A stretch of 13,674 nt of DNA from contig DUZD01000047.1 of the NCBI GenBank assembly GCA_013349695.1, positions 1 through 13,674 of the forward strand, written 5' to 3'. Of this stretch, positions 1 to 6,273 are shown piece by piece (position 1 is the stretch's first letter; each line of letters starts with the position of its first letter). A program made the position numbers and the translations under genes. The DNA is from Rhodospirillaceae bacterium. Its GTDB lineage: Bacteria > Pseudomonadota > Alphaproteobacteria > Rhodospirillales > 2-02-FULL-58-16. The notes beneath the pieces are model-generated. The model searched no databases, had not been told where the DNA came from, and saw only the letters and a program-made list of their open reading frames with translations.

Positions 1-27
1 ATGATCTCAACACGGTCGTTAAAATAA

Positions 28-75
28 GACATAGGCATATGCTCAAGGATATCCTTAAGCCTCCCTTCCTATGTC
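28..75. repeat. Nested inverted repeat upstream of the unknown gene
   Basis: Outer arms GACATAGG (28-35) and CCTATGTC (68-75) are perfect reverse complements of 8 bp. Between them lies a perfect 12-bp palindrome, AAGGATATCCTT (45-56). No T-tract follows on either strand, so this does not look like an intrinsic terminator. It could be the end of a mobile element, a regulator site or a remnant. The role is not known; only the symmetry is directly seen. Confidence 0.5.
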
Positions 76-106
76 AGGGTGTCCGGTTCAATTGGGGGCC
101 AGTCCA

Positions 107-132
107 TCCCCCGACTGCTTGTCCCCCGACTG
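107..132. repeat. Short direct repeat, TCCCCCGACTG twice
   Basis: The 11-bp word TCCCCCGACTG occurs at 107-117 and again at 122-132, a 15-bp period. It lies in the leader of the 552-residue gene. It may be a duplicated binding site or simple slippage; no function can be assigned. Confidence 0.4.
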
Positions 133-263
133 TAAACGTGACTGGCGGTGCTATACCCTGGTAGCATCCGCGTATAGAATTTGTGGTTGGGAGTGATTGT
201 CTTCCAATCAGGCCTTCCGCACAGGGAGGGTCTTCTTGAAGGGGGCGAACAGGATGGTCAACC

Positions 264-1922
264 GTGAGGAATCTGTCCCGATACCCGATAATCGGATACG
301 GGAGCGGCGTTGTCGGAGTCGATGAACTTAACGCCAAGGTTGACGATGTCTGGCACGGCGTGCTGGCTGATTCTCGCGCAAGAGAGGAGGCGGGGCGAAT
401 TCTTGGTATCGCCCCTGATGACCTTGAAAGGAAGTTTCCAACCTCGCCGTTCGAGGTCAGAACCAATGAGGCTGGCCTGGGCCCGGTTGAGACTGCGATC
501 CTCGTCTTTGTTGGCGCGGTCGCTTACGACCTAGTTAAGGGTGTAGCGAAGTCTGCCGTCAAGGAAACGTTGCGGATCCTGTGGCAGAAGGTTGTCAAGC
601 CTCAAGTCGAGAACTATTTGCCACTGGGCGCCTTCGGCAGCGAGGCGTATCTCGACGAGCCGGGAGACAAGAAGGGCATAGAAGTAATGGTGAGTGGCCC
701 GCTCGCGCCCCGGCAGCTTGATATTGGCCGTAAGGCGTCATTGCGCATTCTAATGACGAAAGCGATGATCTTTCGTAGCGAGGGCCTGCCAGGCCAAGAT
801 CAAGGGGCTACGGTCCAGCAAAAAGCTGCCCTGGACCTAATCAAATCTGGGGCGACGACAGCACGGGCGGGAACGGAGCCACCGCTCGGTAAGCTAGTGC
901 GCTCCTCGCTCTGCGGGTTCAACACCTTCACGTTCAAGGGCCATACGACAGCTGCCGACGTACTCTCCAGACGGATAAGGAACTTTCGGCAGGAGATCGA
1001 TAGCTTCGAATGCCAGCCCTGTTCCAACGGAAAAGGCGAAGAGAAGTGCCTCGCTGAGTTTCTTGAATTCTTGCGGCATACCCGCAGAGTTGTAACGGAT
1101 AAGTATCAGATGGTTACGGGAGATGAGGCCATATCTTGGCCCAAAGTGCTCCTCGAAACCGCTGAACATCATGCACACCAAACGACCGACATCTTGGATA
1201 TCGCTGCCGCGACAGGCACCTGTCGTTACGCGGATGCTGACAATCCGATTTCCTTAGTGGGCCTTGGCATCAAGGATGATGCCTTTTCTTGGGCTACGAT
1301 GTGCCAGCTCCCTTACGTGCTGATGCACGAACTGCTGTGTCACGCCTTTCAAGGGTTGAAGGATTGGGACGACCGATGCCCTGTGGATTCGACGTGTGCC
1401 TGGAGTGAAGGTTGGATGGACTCGCTTGCATTCGAATTGACGAAACAATGGCTTGAGGTGAACGATGGCAAACTGCCGCCCTGGGACCAGGAGGAGCGCA
1501 GGACCAAAATGCCGCACTGGGTCCAGGAGGAGCGCAGGGCCATCGAGGGGGAAGCTAGCAACCTCCACGACCGCCGGCAGCAGCCTCAGAGCAGCATTCA
1601 GCCGCACGTACTCAAGGCGCGAATTCATGCTCGCCACGCGGCTGGTAAGCTCGAATTGGCCTACCAAGGCAAAAACCGGCTAAGGGAGCCTGCTAATTAT
1701 CGCCTGTGGCGTTTTTCCCTGAGGCTCAATTTGCATAAGGTGCCACAAAGTAAACGCAACCACATTGTGGAGTACCTTGGCTTGGCACTCGAAATGTGTC
1801 AGGGATCACGTCTGGATGAGATCATTGCGGCTTGCGAGCGCTTCATCGAGCACGACGATTGGAAGGTCCTTCTTAACGATTTGAAAACCCTGACCACTGC
1901 TGTCCAAAACGTTTTGCAGTAA
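264..1922 (+). CDS. Hypothetical protein, 552 aa, HExxxH motif (possible metalloenzyme)
   Basis: I do not recognise the family. The frame is open for 552 codons. The chosen start is GTG at 264, with AGGA at 251-254 nine bases upstream; no in-frame ATG gives a better start nearby. Residues about 76-98 form a hydrophobic stretch (VETAILVFVGAVAYDLVKG) that could be a membrane or buried helix. A Cys cluster follows at C250, C253 and C262. At 351-364 is YVLMHELLCHAFQG, with H355, E356 and H360. This is HExxxH, one residue longer than the classic zinc-protease HExxH. E382 in the later SEGW stretch is a possible further ligand. An EH-rich helix precedes it (EHHAH, 301-305). Residues 403-426 are a 12-residue tandem repeat, and the C-terminal ~110 residues look helical and basic. 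Base composition is less GC-rich than the cob genes, and a broken transposase lies just downstream, so horizontal acquisition is plausible. A protease or other metal-dependent role is only an inference. It may be standalone or part of a defence or effector module whose partners lie to the left of the window. Confidence 0.7.
   Translation: MRNLSRYPIIGYGSGVVGVDELNAKVDDVWHGVLADSRAREEAGRILGIAPDDLERKFPTSPFEVRTNEAGLGPVETAILVFVGAVAYDLVKGVAKSAVKETLRILWQKVVKPQVENYLPLGAFGSEAYLDEPGDKKGIEVMVSGPLAPRQLDIGRKASLRILMTKAMIFRSEGLPGQDQGATVQQKAALDLIKSGATTARAGTEPPLGKLVRSSLCGFNTFTFKGHTTAADVLSRRIRNFRQEIDSFECQPCSNGKGEEKCLAEFLEFLRHTRRVVTDKYQMVTGDEAISWPKVLLETAEHHAHQTTDILDIAAATGTCRYADADNPISLVGLGIKDDAFSWATMCQLPYVLMHELLCHAFQGLKDWDDRCPVDSTCAWSEGWMDSLAFELTKQWLEVNDGKLPPWDQEERRTKMPHWVQEERRAIEGEASNLHDRRQQPQSSIQPHVLKARIHARHAAGKLELAYQGKNRLREPANYRLWRFSLRLNLHKVPQSKRNHIVEYLGLALEMCQGSRLDEIIAACERFIEHDDWKVLLNDLKTLTTAVQNVLQ
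1470..1541 (+). repeat. 36-bp in-frame tandem duplication inside the unknown gene
   Basis: Two adjacent 36-bp units (1470-1505 and 1506-1541) encode KLPPWDQEERRT and KMPHWVQEERRA. The nucleotide copies differ at a few positions but share CAGGAGGAGCGCAGG exactly. The unit is exactly 12 codons, so the frame is kept. It lies just after the putative metal-binding region and probably arose by slippage or duplication of a charged linker. Confidence 0.8.
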
Positions 1923-1982
1923 TCGCTTTTCTCCCGAGATTACAATGCTCCCGTGCCCCTGACGGAGGGATATTGAGTTGAG

Positions 1983-2006
1983 GTCCCCTGTATACAGTCT
2001 GGGGAC
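1983..2006. repeat. Hairpin-forming inverted repeat, GTCCCC/GGGGAC
   Basis: GTCCCC (1983-1988) pairs with GGGGAC (2001-2006) around a 12-base loop that begins with the palindrome TGTATACA (1989-1996). The palindrome ATTTAAAT follows at 2016-2023. The site lies between the unknown gene and the transposase remnant. It could be an element end, a REP-like repeat or a target site. Nothing else in 1923-2025 looks like a gene. Confidence 0.45.
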
Positions 2007-2025
2007 ACCATACGCATTTAAATTC

Positions 2026-3102
2026 CTATATCAAGAAATGGGGGTCGCGGTAGGGAAACGGGTTTCCCCGTTCCCCCCGCGCAAATCCCGGCTTGCGGCT
2101 TTCCCGCACCGGGCTCCTGTCTTGGGTCAAGCGCGGCGACGCCCCGTAGAGCAGGAGCTCTCGGCTGGCCGGGGCTTCCGTGTGACGGTCGGGATCGGCC
2201 AGGCGGACGAACAAGCTCCACCAGTTGTAGACCAGGGCGACGAAGCGGGCCGTGAGATAGCAACGCTTCACATCGTGGGTCACAAACCCGCCCCAGTGGT
2301 TCTTCACTTCATCGAATACGTTCCCGGCATCGGCCCGCTCATGTTGGCCTCCGTCCCCCAGTCGCGGCCGCCGCGAAGGAGCGAAGGCCACTCGTCTCGG
2401 GCCAAGTCCCCGAGGAAACTCCAAAGCCCCGGCGCCGAATGGGCCGAGGTCTGTTCGTTGCCGGCCCGCACTCCGACCTCCAGGATCAGCCGCGGATTGG
2501 CGATCATATAGGTGTGGTAGGTGTGGGACGGCCGTCCCGGCTTATGCGGGTTGTACCCGACGACGGCTCCTTCCTGCTTGCCGCACAGAGGCTTGATCGT
2601 GGTATCCACGAATATCCAAGGCTCCCGCGGAAGGGGGCGGGTGCAGTACTGCAAGTGCCTCCGCGGCCAGTCCACCCCCGGCCCTTCCTCGATCTTCTTC
2701 AGGAAGCGGCGTACCGCGTCCTCGCTGACTACCTTCTTCATCCCCGGCAGGTGGGGATTGACGCCGTCGCCGCGCCGGCCGGTGATGTGCGCATAGCGCT
2801 TATGGCCCGAAAGAACCGACAAACAGCAACGTCCCCAACACGTCGCGCTTGGCCGGCGCATTGGGGCTGGTCATGACCACCGGGCAGTCGGTCGCCAAGG
2901 AGTCGAAAAGACCGCCCAGGCGGAGATATTCGATGAAGAAAGAGAGCTGGCCCAAGGGCGTCACCGGGGCATCCGGGTCCCATTCCACGTGAACCCGACC
3001 GCCAAACCTGTCCACGGCAAGACGCCGCGTCGCGCCAGCGCCTTCAACCGTTGCGGGTTCACCCGCGGGGTGAACCTCGGAAGAGGGAAAATGTGTCTGC
3101 AT
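2026..3102 (-). pseudogene. IS1380-family transposase, frameshifted and internally deleted
   Basis: Three minus-strand pieces together read as an IS1380-type DDE transposase. The first (from 3102) carries LGQLSFFIEYLRLGGLFDSL, then TSPNAPAKRDVLGTLL. The frame breaks at an A-run at 2821-2823: removing one base restores LLSVLSGHKRYAHIT. The second piece contains GMKKVVSEDAVRR, PWIFVDTTIKPL (the first catalytic Asp), QEGAVVGYNPHKPGRPSHTY and WGTEANMS. At about 2335-2340 it jumps, in a new frame, straight to RADAGNVFDEVKNHWG (with the catalytic Glu), then ARFVALVYNWWSLFVRLADP and LLLYG near 2143. In intact family members a sizeable central domain separates WGTEANMS from the NxFDExKN motif, so it has been deleted here. 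The sequence after LLLYG (2026-2142) no longer looks like transposase. The gene cannot make an active enzyme. Confidence 0.85.
2046..2113 (-). ncRNA. Double stem-loop, structured-RNA-like fragment (perhaps group II intron-derived)
   Basis: On the minus strand two hairpins follow each other. The first has an outer stem CCCGG/CCGGG (2109-2113 with 2087-2091) and an inner stem TGCGG/CCGCA (2104-2108 with 2094-2098) capped by GAAAG. The second has CGCGG/CCGCG (2077-2081 with 2046-2050) enclosing a stem with nine of ten positions paired (2053-2062 with 2067-2076) and a four-base loop. The order, with GAG-CC before the first stem and a G-rich strand after it, resembles from memory a segment found in bacterial group II intron RNAs ahead of the reverse transcriptase gene. 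No reverse transcriptase is visible here, so if this is an intron it is only a fragment. The pairings are seen; the family assignment is a weak inference. Confidence 0.3.
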
Positions 3103-3113
3103 CCCTCATCATA

Positions 3114-3125
3114 TCAACTAGTTGA
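3114..3125. repeat. Perfect 12-bp palindrome TCAACTAGTTGA
   Basis: The palindrome TCAACTAGTTGA lies just upstream of the transposase start codon on the minus strand, and a few bases before a terminator-like hairpin on the plus strand. Its symmetry suits a dimeric regulator, but no regulator is in the window. Confidence 0.4.
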
Positions 3126-3128
3126 ACA

Positions 3129-3157
3129 CAGTTGGCAACCCGCTAACTGCCGTTTTT
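3129..3157 (+). terminator. Candidate intrinsic terminator ahead of cobC
   Basis: CAGTTGGC (3129-3136) pairs with GCTAACTG (3142-3149) over 8 bp with one G-U pair and a 5-base loop. Two further bases and then a run of five T (3153-3157) follow after CCG. This has the form of a Rho-independent terminator on the plus strand. No intact plus-strand gene lies directly before it, so it may be left over from a gene lost when the IS region was rearranged, or it may insulate cobC from upstream transcription. The remaining spacer to 3301 shows no gene and no recognisable B12 riboswitch. Confidence 0.45.
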
Positions 3158-3301
3158 AGGTTGATTGCTGGGCGAAAGGAACGGGGCCGCGGTTGAGTTT
3201 CGCTCTCGACAATCGCCAAGCCGCGTCCATTACTTTAAAATTAAGGTTGCTGCCTGGGAGGCGGTTTTCCGGTTAGCGAGTGAAAGCGAGTCACGGCCTG
3301 T

Positions 3302-4345
3302 ATGTCATCGCTGCCCACCAGCTCGACGAGTGCTCCCTATCGGACCGCCGTTTTCCATGGCGGCGATCTGTCCTGGGCCCGCGGGATCTTCGGCGGCACG
3401 CCCGGCGAGTGGCAGGACCTCAGCACCGGCATCAATCCCACCCCCTATCCCGTCGGCGAGCTTCCCGGAGAGGCGTGGACGCGGCTGCCGGATACCGATC
3501 TGGAGCGCCGCCTCGGGGAGGCCGCCGCCGCCTACTATGGGACGCCGGACGCGGACTGCCTGGTCCCGGCGCCGGGCTCCCAATCACTGATCCAGATTCT
3601 GCCCTACCTCCGTCCTCGGGGGACTGTCGCCGTGATCGGCCCCACTTATGGCGAACATGCCCATTGTTGGGCTTTCGCCGGACACTCGGTGCGGACGGTC
3701 GCGGCGCTGGGCGATGTGCCGCCGGACGCGGACGCCGCCGCCGTCACCAATCCGGACAATCCGACCGGCCGCCGATACGATCCGGAGGCGCTGGCCGCCC
3801 TGGCCGCCCGATTGGCGGCGCGTGGCGGCTTTTTGGTTGTCGACGAGGCCTTCGCCGATGTGGCGCCGGAACTCTCCCTGGCGCCGAGGGGAGGGGCGGA
3901 GGGGCTGGTGGTCCTGCGCTCCTTCGGTAAATTCTTCGGCCTGGCCGGCGGCCGGCTGGGTTTTGCCGCGGCGCCGCCGGAAGTGGCCGGAATGCTGCGC
4001 GCCCGTCTCGGTCCCTGGGCGGTGAGCGGTCCGGCCGCATGGGTTGCGCTCCGCGCCTTGGCCGACCGGGACTGGATCGAAAAGACACGTGACGCCCTGG
4101 CGCGGCGGATGTCTAAGCAAGAAGAGCTGCTCCGAGGCGCCGGCCTGGAAATCATCGGCGCCACGTCTCTCTTTTGCCTTGTCGGCACGGAAGACGCGGC
4201 GGCGCTGTTCGAATATCTGGCCGGCAGGCGGATTCTGGTGCGTTCCTTCCCGGAACATCCCGGCTGGCTGCGTTTCGGCATCGCCCCGGACGCAACCGGA
4301 CTCGATCGGCTGGAGCGGGCGCTCAAGGACTGGAACGGCCGCTGA
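3302..4345 (+). CDS. cobC: Threonine-phosphate decarboxylase (CobC type, PLP enzyme)
   Basis: This class I/II aminotransferase-fold enzyme uses PLP to decarboxylate L-threonine-O-3-phosphate to (R)-1-amino-2-propanol phosphate, the linker between the corrin ring and the nucleotide loop. It equals CobD of Salmonella. The 347 residues begin with the substrate loop HGGDLSWARGIFG (19-31) and DLSTGINPTPYP (39-50). NPDNPTG (150-156), VVDEAF (179-184, Asp181 near the PLP ring) and SFGKFFGLAGGRLGF (207-221, with Lys210 as the Schiff-base lysine) are all present. C-terminal PEHPGWLRFGI carries the carboxylate-binding Arg. Length is normal. The ATG at 3302 has only a weak ribosome-binding site. The gene converges on cobT and overlaps its 3' end by 23 bp. 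No riboswitch is seen upstream, so control appears separate from the cobU operon. Confidence 0.93.
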   Translation: MSSLPTSSTSAPYRTAVFHGGDLSWARGIFGGTPGEWQDLSTGINPTPYPVGELPGEAWTRLPDTDLERRLGEAAAAYYGTPDADCLVPAPGSQSLIQILPYLRPRGTVAVIGPTYGEHAHCWAFAGHSVRTVAALGDVPPDADAAAVTNPDNPTGRRYDPEALAALAARLAARGGFLVVDEAFADVAPELSLAPRGGAEGLVVLRSFGKFFGLAGGRLGFAAAPPEVAGMLRARLGPWAVSGPAAWVALRALADRDWIEKTRDALARRMSKQEELLRGAGLEIIGATSLFCLVGTEDAAALFEYLAGRRILVRSFPEHPGWLRFGIAPDATGLDRLERALKDWNGR

Positions 4346-5354
4346 TCCCGGCCTCGCCGAAAGTTGCCATGCCGGTGTGACAAGCGACCGCCGCCTTGAG
4401 GACGGCAAGGGCCAGGACCGCCCCCGAGGCCTCGCCCAAGCGCATCCCCAGGTCGAACAGCGGCGCCTTGCCCAGCTTCTCCAGCAACAGACGATGCCCC
4501 GGCTCGGCGGAAGCGTGGGCGACGACGCAATGATCGAGCGCGCCGGACATGCAGGCCTCCAGGACCGCCGCCGCCGCCGTGCAGGCATAACCGTCGAGGA
4601 GGACAGGCACCCTTTCGCGTCTCGCTGCGATCACCGCGCCAGCGATAGCCGCCAGTTCTCGTCCTCCCAGGCAACGCAGAACCTCGAGGCCGTCCGTCAG
4701 GTCCGAGTCGTGAACGGCTTTCGACTCGGCGACCACCTGGATCTTGTTTTCCAGGGCCTCGTCCTCGACGCCGGTGCCGGGACCGGTCCACAGGGCCGCC
4801 CCGCCTCCAAAAAGGGCGTGACAGACGGCGGCGGCGGACGTGGTGTTGCCGATTCCCATTTCGCCCAGGCAAAGGACATCGATGTTTCCGTCCACCGCCT
4901 CCATGCCGGCGGTAATGGCCTCGGCGCATTCGGTTTCGCTCATCGCCGGCTCGTTGGTGAAGTCCCGGGTCGGCCGCTCCAGGTCCATCGGTACAACCGC
5001 AAGGCCGGCGCCGAAAGTCCGGCAAAGCTGGTTCACCGCCGCCCCGCCGGCCTCGAAGTTGGCCACCATCTGCAGCGTCACCTCCGCCGGAAAGGCGGAG
5101 ACTCCTCGATCGGTGACGCCATGGCTGCCGGCGAAAACAATGGTCTTTGGGCTTTCCAGGACCGGCGGATGCCGTCCCTGCCAGGTGGCGAGCCAGGCGC
5201 TCAATTCCTCCAGCCGCCCCAGGGCCCCCTCCGGTTTGGTCAGCCGGAGTTCGCGTTCGGCGGCCGCTTGGGCGGCGGTTTCATCGGCCCCCGGAATGTC
5301 CTTGAGGAGCCCCCGCACATCGTCGAGCGTCCGGATCGCCGCCCCCGTGACCAT
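4323..5354 (-). CDS. cobT: Nicotinate-nucleotide--dimethylbenzimidazole phosphoribosyltransferase
   Basis: The enzyme transfers phosphoribose from nicotinate mononucleotide to 5,6-dimethylbenzimidazole, giving alpha-ribazole phosphate for the lower ligand. In the Pseudomonas denitrificans naming this is CobU. The 343 residues show the N-terminal KPEGALGRLEEL signature, VFAGSHGVTDRGVSAFP (the family AGDHG-type loop, here with Ser in place of Asp), LGEMGIGNTTSAAAV and GPGTGV. Near the C-terminus HCVVAHASAEPGH is followed by LGMRLGEASGAVLA, where Glu308 matches the catalytic Glu317 of Salmonella CobT. Start ATG (5354, minus) has AAGGGA just upstream. It is the only cob gene here on the minus strand, divergent from cobS. 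The 3' end overlaps cobC. Confidence 0.95.
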   Translation of the reverse strand: MVTGAAIRTLDDVRGLLKDIPGADETAAQAAAERELRLTKPEGALGRLEELSAWLATWQGRHPPVLESPKTIVFAGSHGVTDRGVSAFPAEVTLQMVANFEAGGAAVNQLCRTFGAGLAVVPMDLERPTRDFTNEPAMSETECAEAITAGMEAVDGNIDVLCLGEMGIGNTTSAAAVCHALFGGGAALWTGPGTGVEDEALENKIQVVAESKAVHDSDLTDGLEVLRCLGGRELAAIAGAVIAARRERVPVLLDGYACTAAAAVLEACMSGALDHCVVAHASAEPGHRLLLEKLGKAPLFDLGMRLGEASGAVLALAVLKAAVACHTGMATFGEAGISGRSSP

Positions 5355-5387
5355 AAGTCCCTTGCCTTTTTTCTTATTGGCGTGGAT

Positions 5388-5415
5388 TTGCTTTGTGGCG
5401 GGTCTAACCTATAAC
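5388..5415 (+). promoter_or_regulatory. Candidate sigma70 promoter for cobS
   Basis: TTGCTT (5388-5393) and TATAAC (5410-5415) are separated by 16 bp in the divergent gap between cobT and cobS. The match to the -35 and -10 consensus is fair. It would place the start of transcription about 35 bases before the proposed cobS start. This is motif-based only. Confidence 0.4.
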
Positions 5416-5423
5416 CTGTAACC
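5405..5423 (+). repeat. Three TAACC repeats at 7-bp spacing
   Basis: TAACC occurs at 5405-5409, 5412-5416 and 5419-5423, an exact 7-bp period. The array overlaps the putative -10 box of cobS. Heptad direct repeats can be regulator binding sites, but chance cannot be excluded. Confidence 0.4.
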
Positions 5424-5460
5424 GGTCCACGGAAGCGGGCATTGTTCACGGGAGGGTTCG

Positions 5461-6273
5461 ATTTCCACCGCCGAAGAAGACCTGAAATCGGTTGCCGTCT
5501 CCCGGCGAGGACCATGGCGGCAATTCCTCGCCGCTCTCCAGTTCCTGACCCGCCTGCCCGTGTCCGGCTCGGCCGGAGGCGCGGAAATGGCGCGAGTCCC
5601 CCTGGCGGAGACGGTCTGGGCCTTTCCGCTCGTCGGCGCGGGCATCGGCTTGGCGGCGGGCGGGGCGCTCCTTGCCGCCGCTTGGACAGGACTGCCGGCG
5701 CTGGCCTGCGCCTTCGTCGCCTTGACGGTCTCTGCCGTTCTCACCGGCGCCCTTCACGAGGACGGACTGGCCGACACGGCCGATGGCTTTGGCGGCGGCG
5801 ACAGCCTTGAACGCAAGATGGAGATCATGCGTGACAGCCGAATCGGTGCCTACGGGGTGCTTGCCCTGATCCTCGGCGTCGGCCTCCGCGCCGCCTTGCT
5901 CTCCGGGCTGCCGGCGCCGCTGGCCGCCGCCGCCCTGGTGGCCGCCGCCGCCCTGTCCCGCGCCGCCATGCCGGCGGCGATGTTCGCCCTGGAACCGGCG
6001 CGGGCGGATGGGCTCGGCGCCAGCGCCGGATGCCCCGGGGGTCCGGCCATGGCCGCCGCCGTGGTCATCGGCGGGCTTGTCGCGGTTCTCGCCCTGGGTC
6101 CCGAGACGGGCGCCGCGGCCCTGGCCGGCGCGGCGGCGGGCGCCGCCTTGCTGGCCGGACTCGCCAAGAGTCAGATCGGCGGCTATACCGGCGACGTGCT
6201 GGGCGCTATCCAGCAGGCCTCCGAGATCGGGGTACTGACGGTCGTCGTGGCGGTGGCGGCGGTGCCCGGATGA
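5461..6273 (+). CDS. cobS: Adenosylcobinamide-GDP ribazoletransferase (cobalamin synthase)
   Basis: This integral membrane enzyme joins adenosylcobinamide-GDP to alpha-ribazole (phosphate), the last assembly step; it is also called CobV. Diagnostic motifs are GALHEDGLADTADGFGGG (the acidic metal-binding region), KMEIMRDSRIGAYG, and near the C-terminus QIGGYTGDVLGAIQQ. Between them are several Ala/Leu/Val-rich membrane helices. The usual N-terminal FLAALQFLTRLPV is encoded at about 5524-5562, in frame but upstream of the first GTG (5560). The frame is open back to the stop at 5419-5421, yet contains no ATG, GTG or TTG before 5560. I therefore propose ATT at 5461, behind GGGAGGG (5450-5456); CTG at 5482 is an alternative. 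A conventional call would be 5560, which loses conserved residues. The stop overlaps the next start as ATGA (6270-6273). Confidence 0.88.
   Translation: MSTAEEDLKSVAVSRRGPWRQFLAALQFLTRLPVSGSAGGAEMARVPLAETVWAFPLVGAGIGLAAGGALLAAAWTGLPALACAFVALTVSAVLTGALHEDGLADTADGFGGGDSLERKMEIMRDSRIGAYGVLALILGVGLRAALLSGLPAPLAAAALVAAAALSRAAMPAAMFALEPARADGLGASAGCPGGPAMAAAVVIGGLVAVLALGPETGAAALAGAAAGAALLAGLAKSQIGGYTGDVLGAIQQASEIGVLTVVVAVAAVPG

Larger units (their letters stand above)
2026..3125 (-). mobile_element. Remnant of an IS1380-family insertion sequence, ends undefined
   Basis: The element is defined by its decayed transposase. I could not find a convincing pair of terminal inverted repeats or a target-site duplication: the left side (1960-2060) and right side (3103-3165) show no matching ends. 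The limits given are therefore approximate. The remnant sits between the accessory gene and the cobalamin locus, marking the boundary between the two kinds of DNA. Confidence 0.55.

Noticed and set aside
254..325. ATG at 254 as the start of the unknown gene
   Set aside because: It is in another frame and reaches a stop within about 25 codons; the GTG at 264 is in the long frame.
74..466. Minus-strand open frame of 130 codons overlapping the start of the unknown gene
   Set aside because: It has no recognisable domain, a low-complexity composition, and lies antisense to the better-supported 264-1922 gene.
1978..2511. Plus-strand open frame of 177 codons across the IS remnant
   Set aside because: It is antisense to clear transposase sequence and contains no known motif.
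3206..3241. Promoter for cobC using TCGACA and TAAAAT
   Set aside because: The spacing of 24 bp between the boxes is too long, and alternatives match poorly.
3165..3301. Possible second cobalamin riboswitch before cobC
   Set aside because: No B12 box (GCCACTG) or conserved GGGAA and GCAACTG blocks are present in 3103-3301.
3584..5025. Long minus-strand frames of 334 and 459 codons across cobC and cobT
   Set aside because: They are shadows caused by high GC content; cobC and cobT are unambiguous in the other frames and the shadow proteins are Arg/Pro/Gly-rich without motifs.
6030..6269. Extended start of the phosphatase gene inside cobS
   Set aside because: The extra sequence is Arg/Gly-rich out-of-frame cobS; the ATG at 6270 gives a normal N-terminus close to the RHAP motif.
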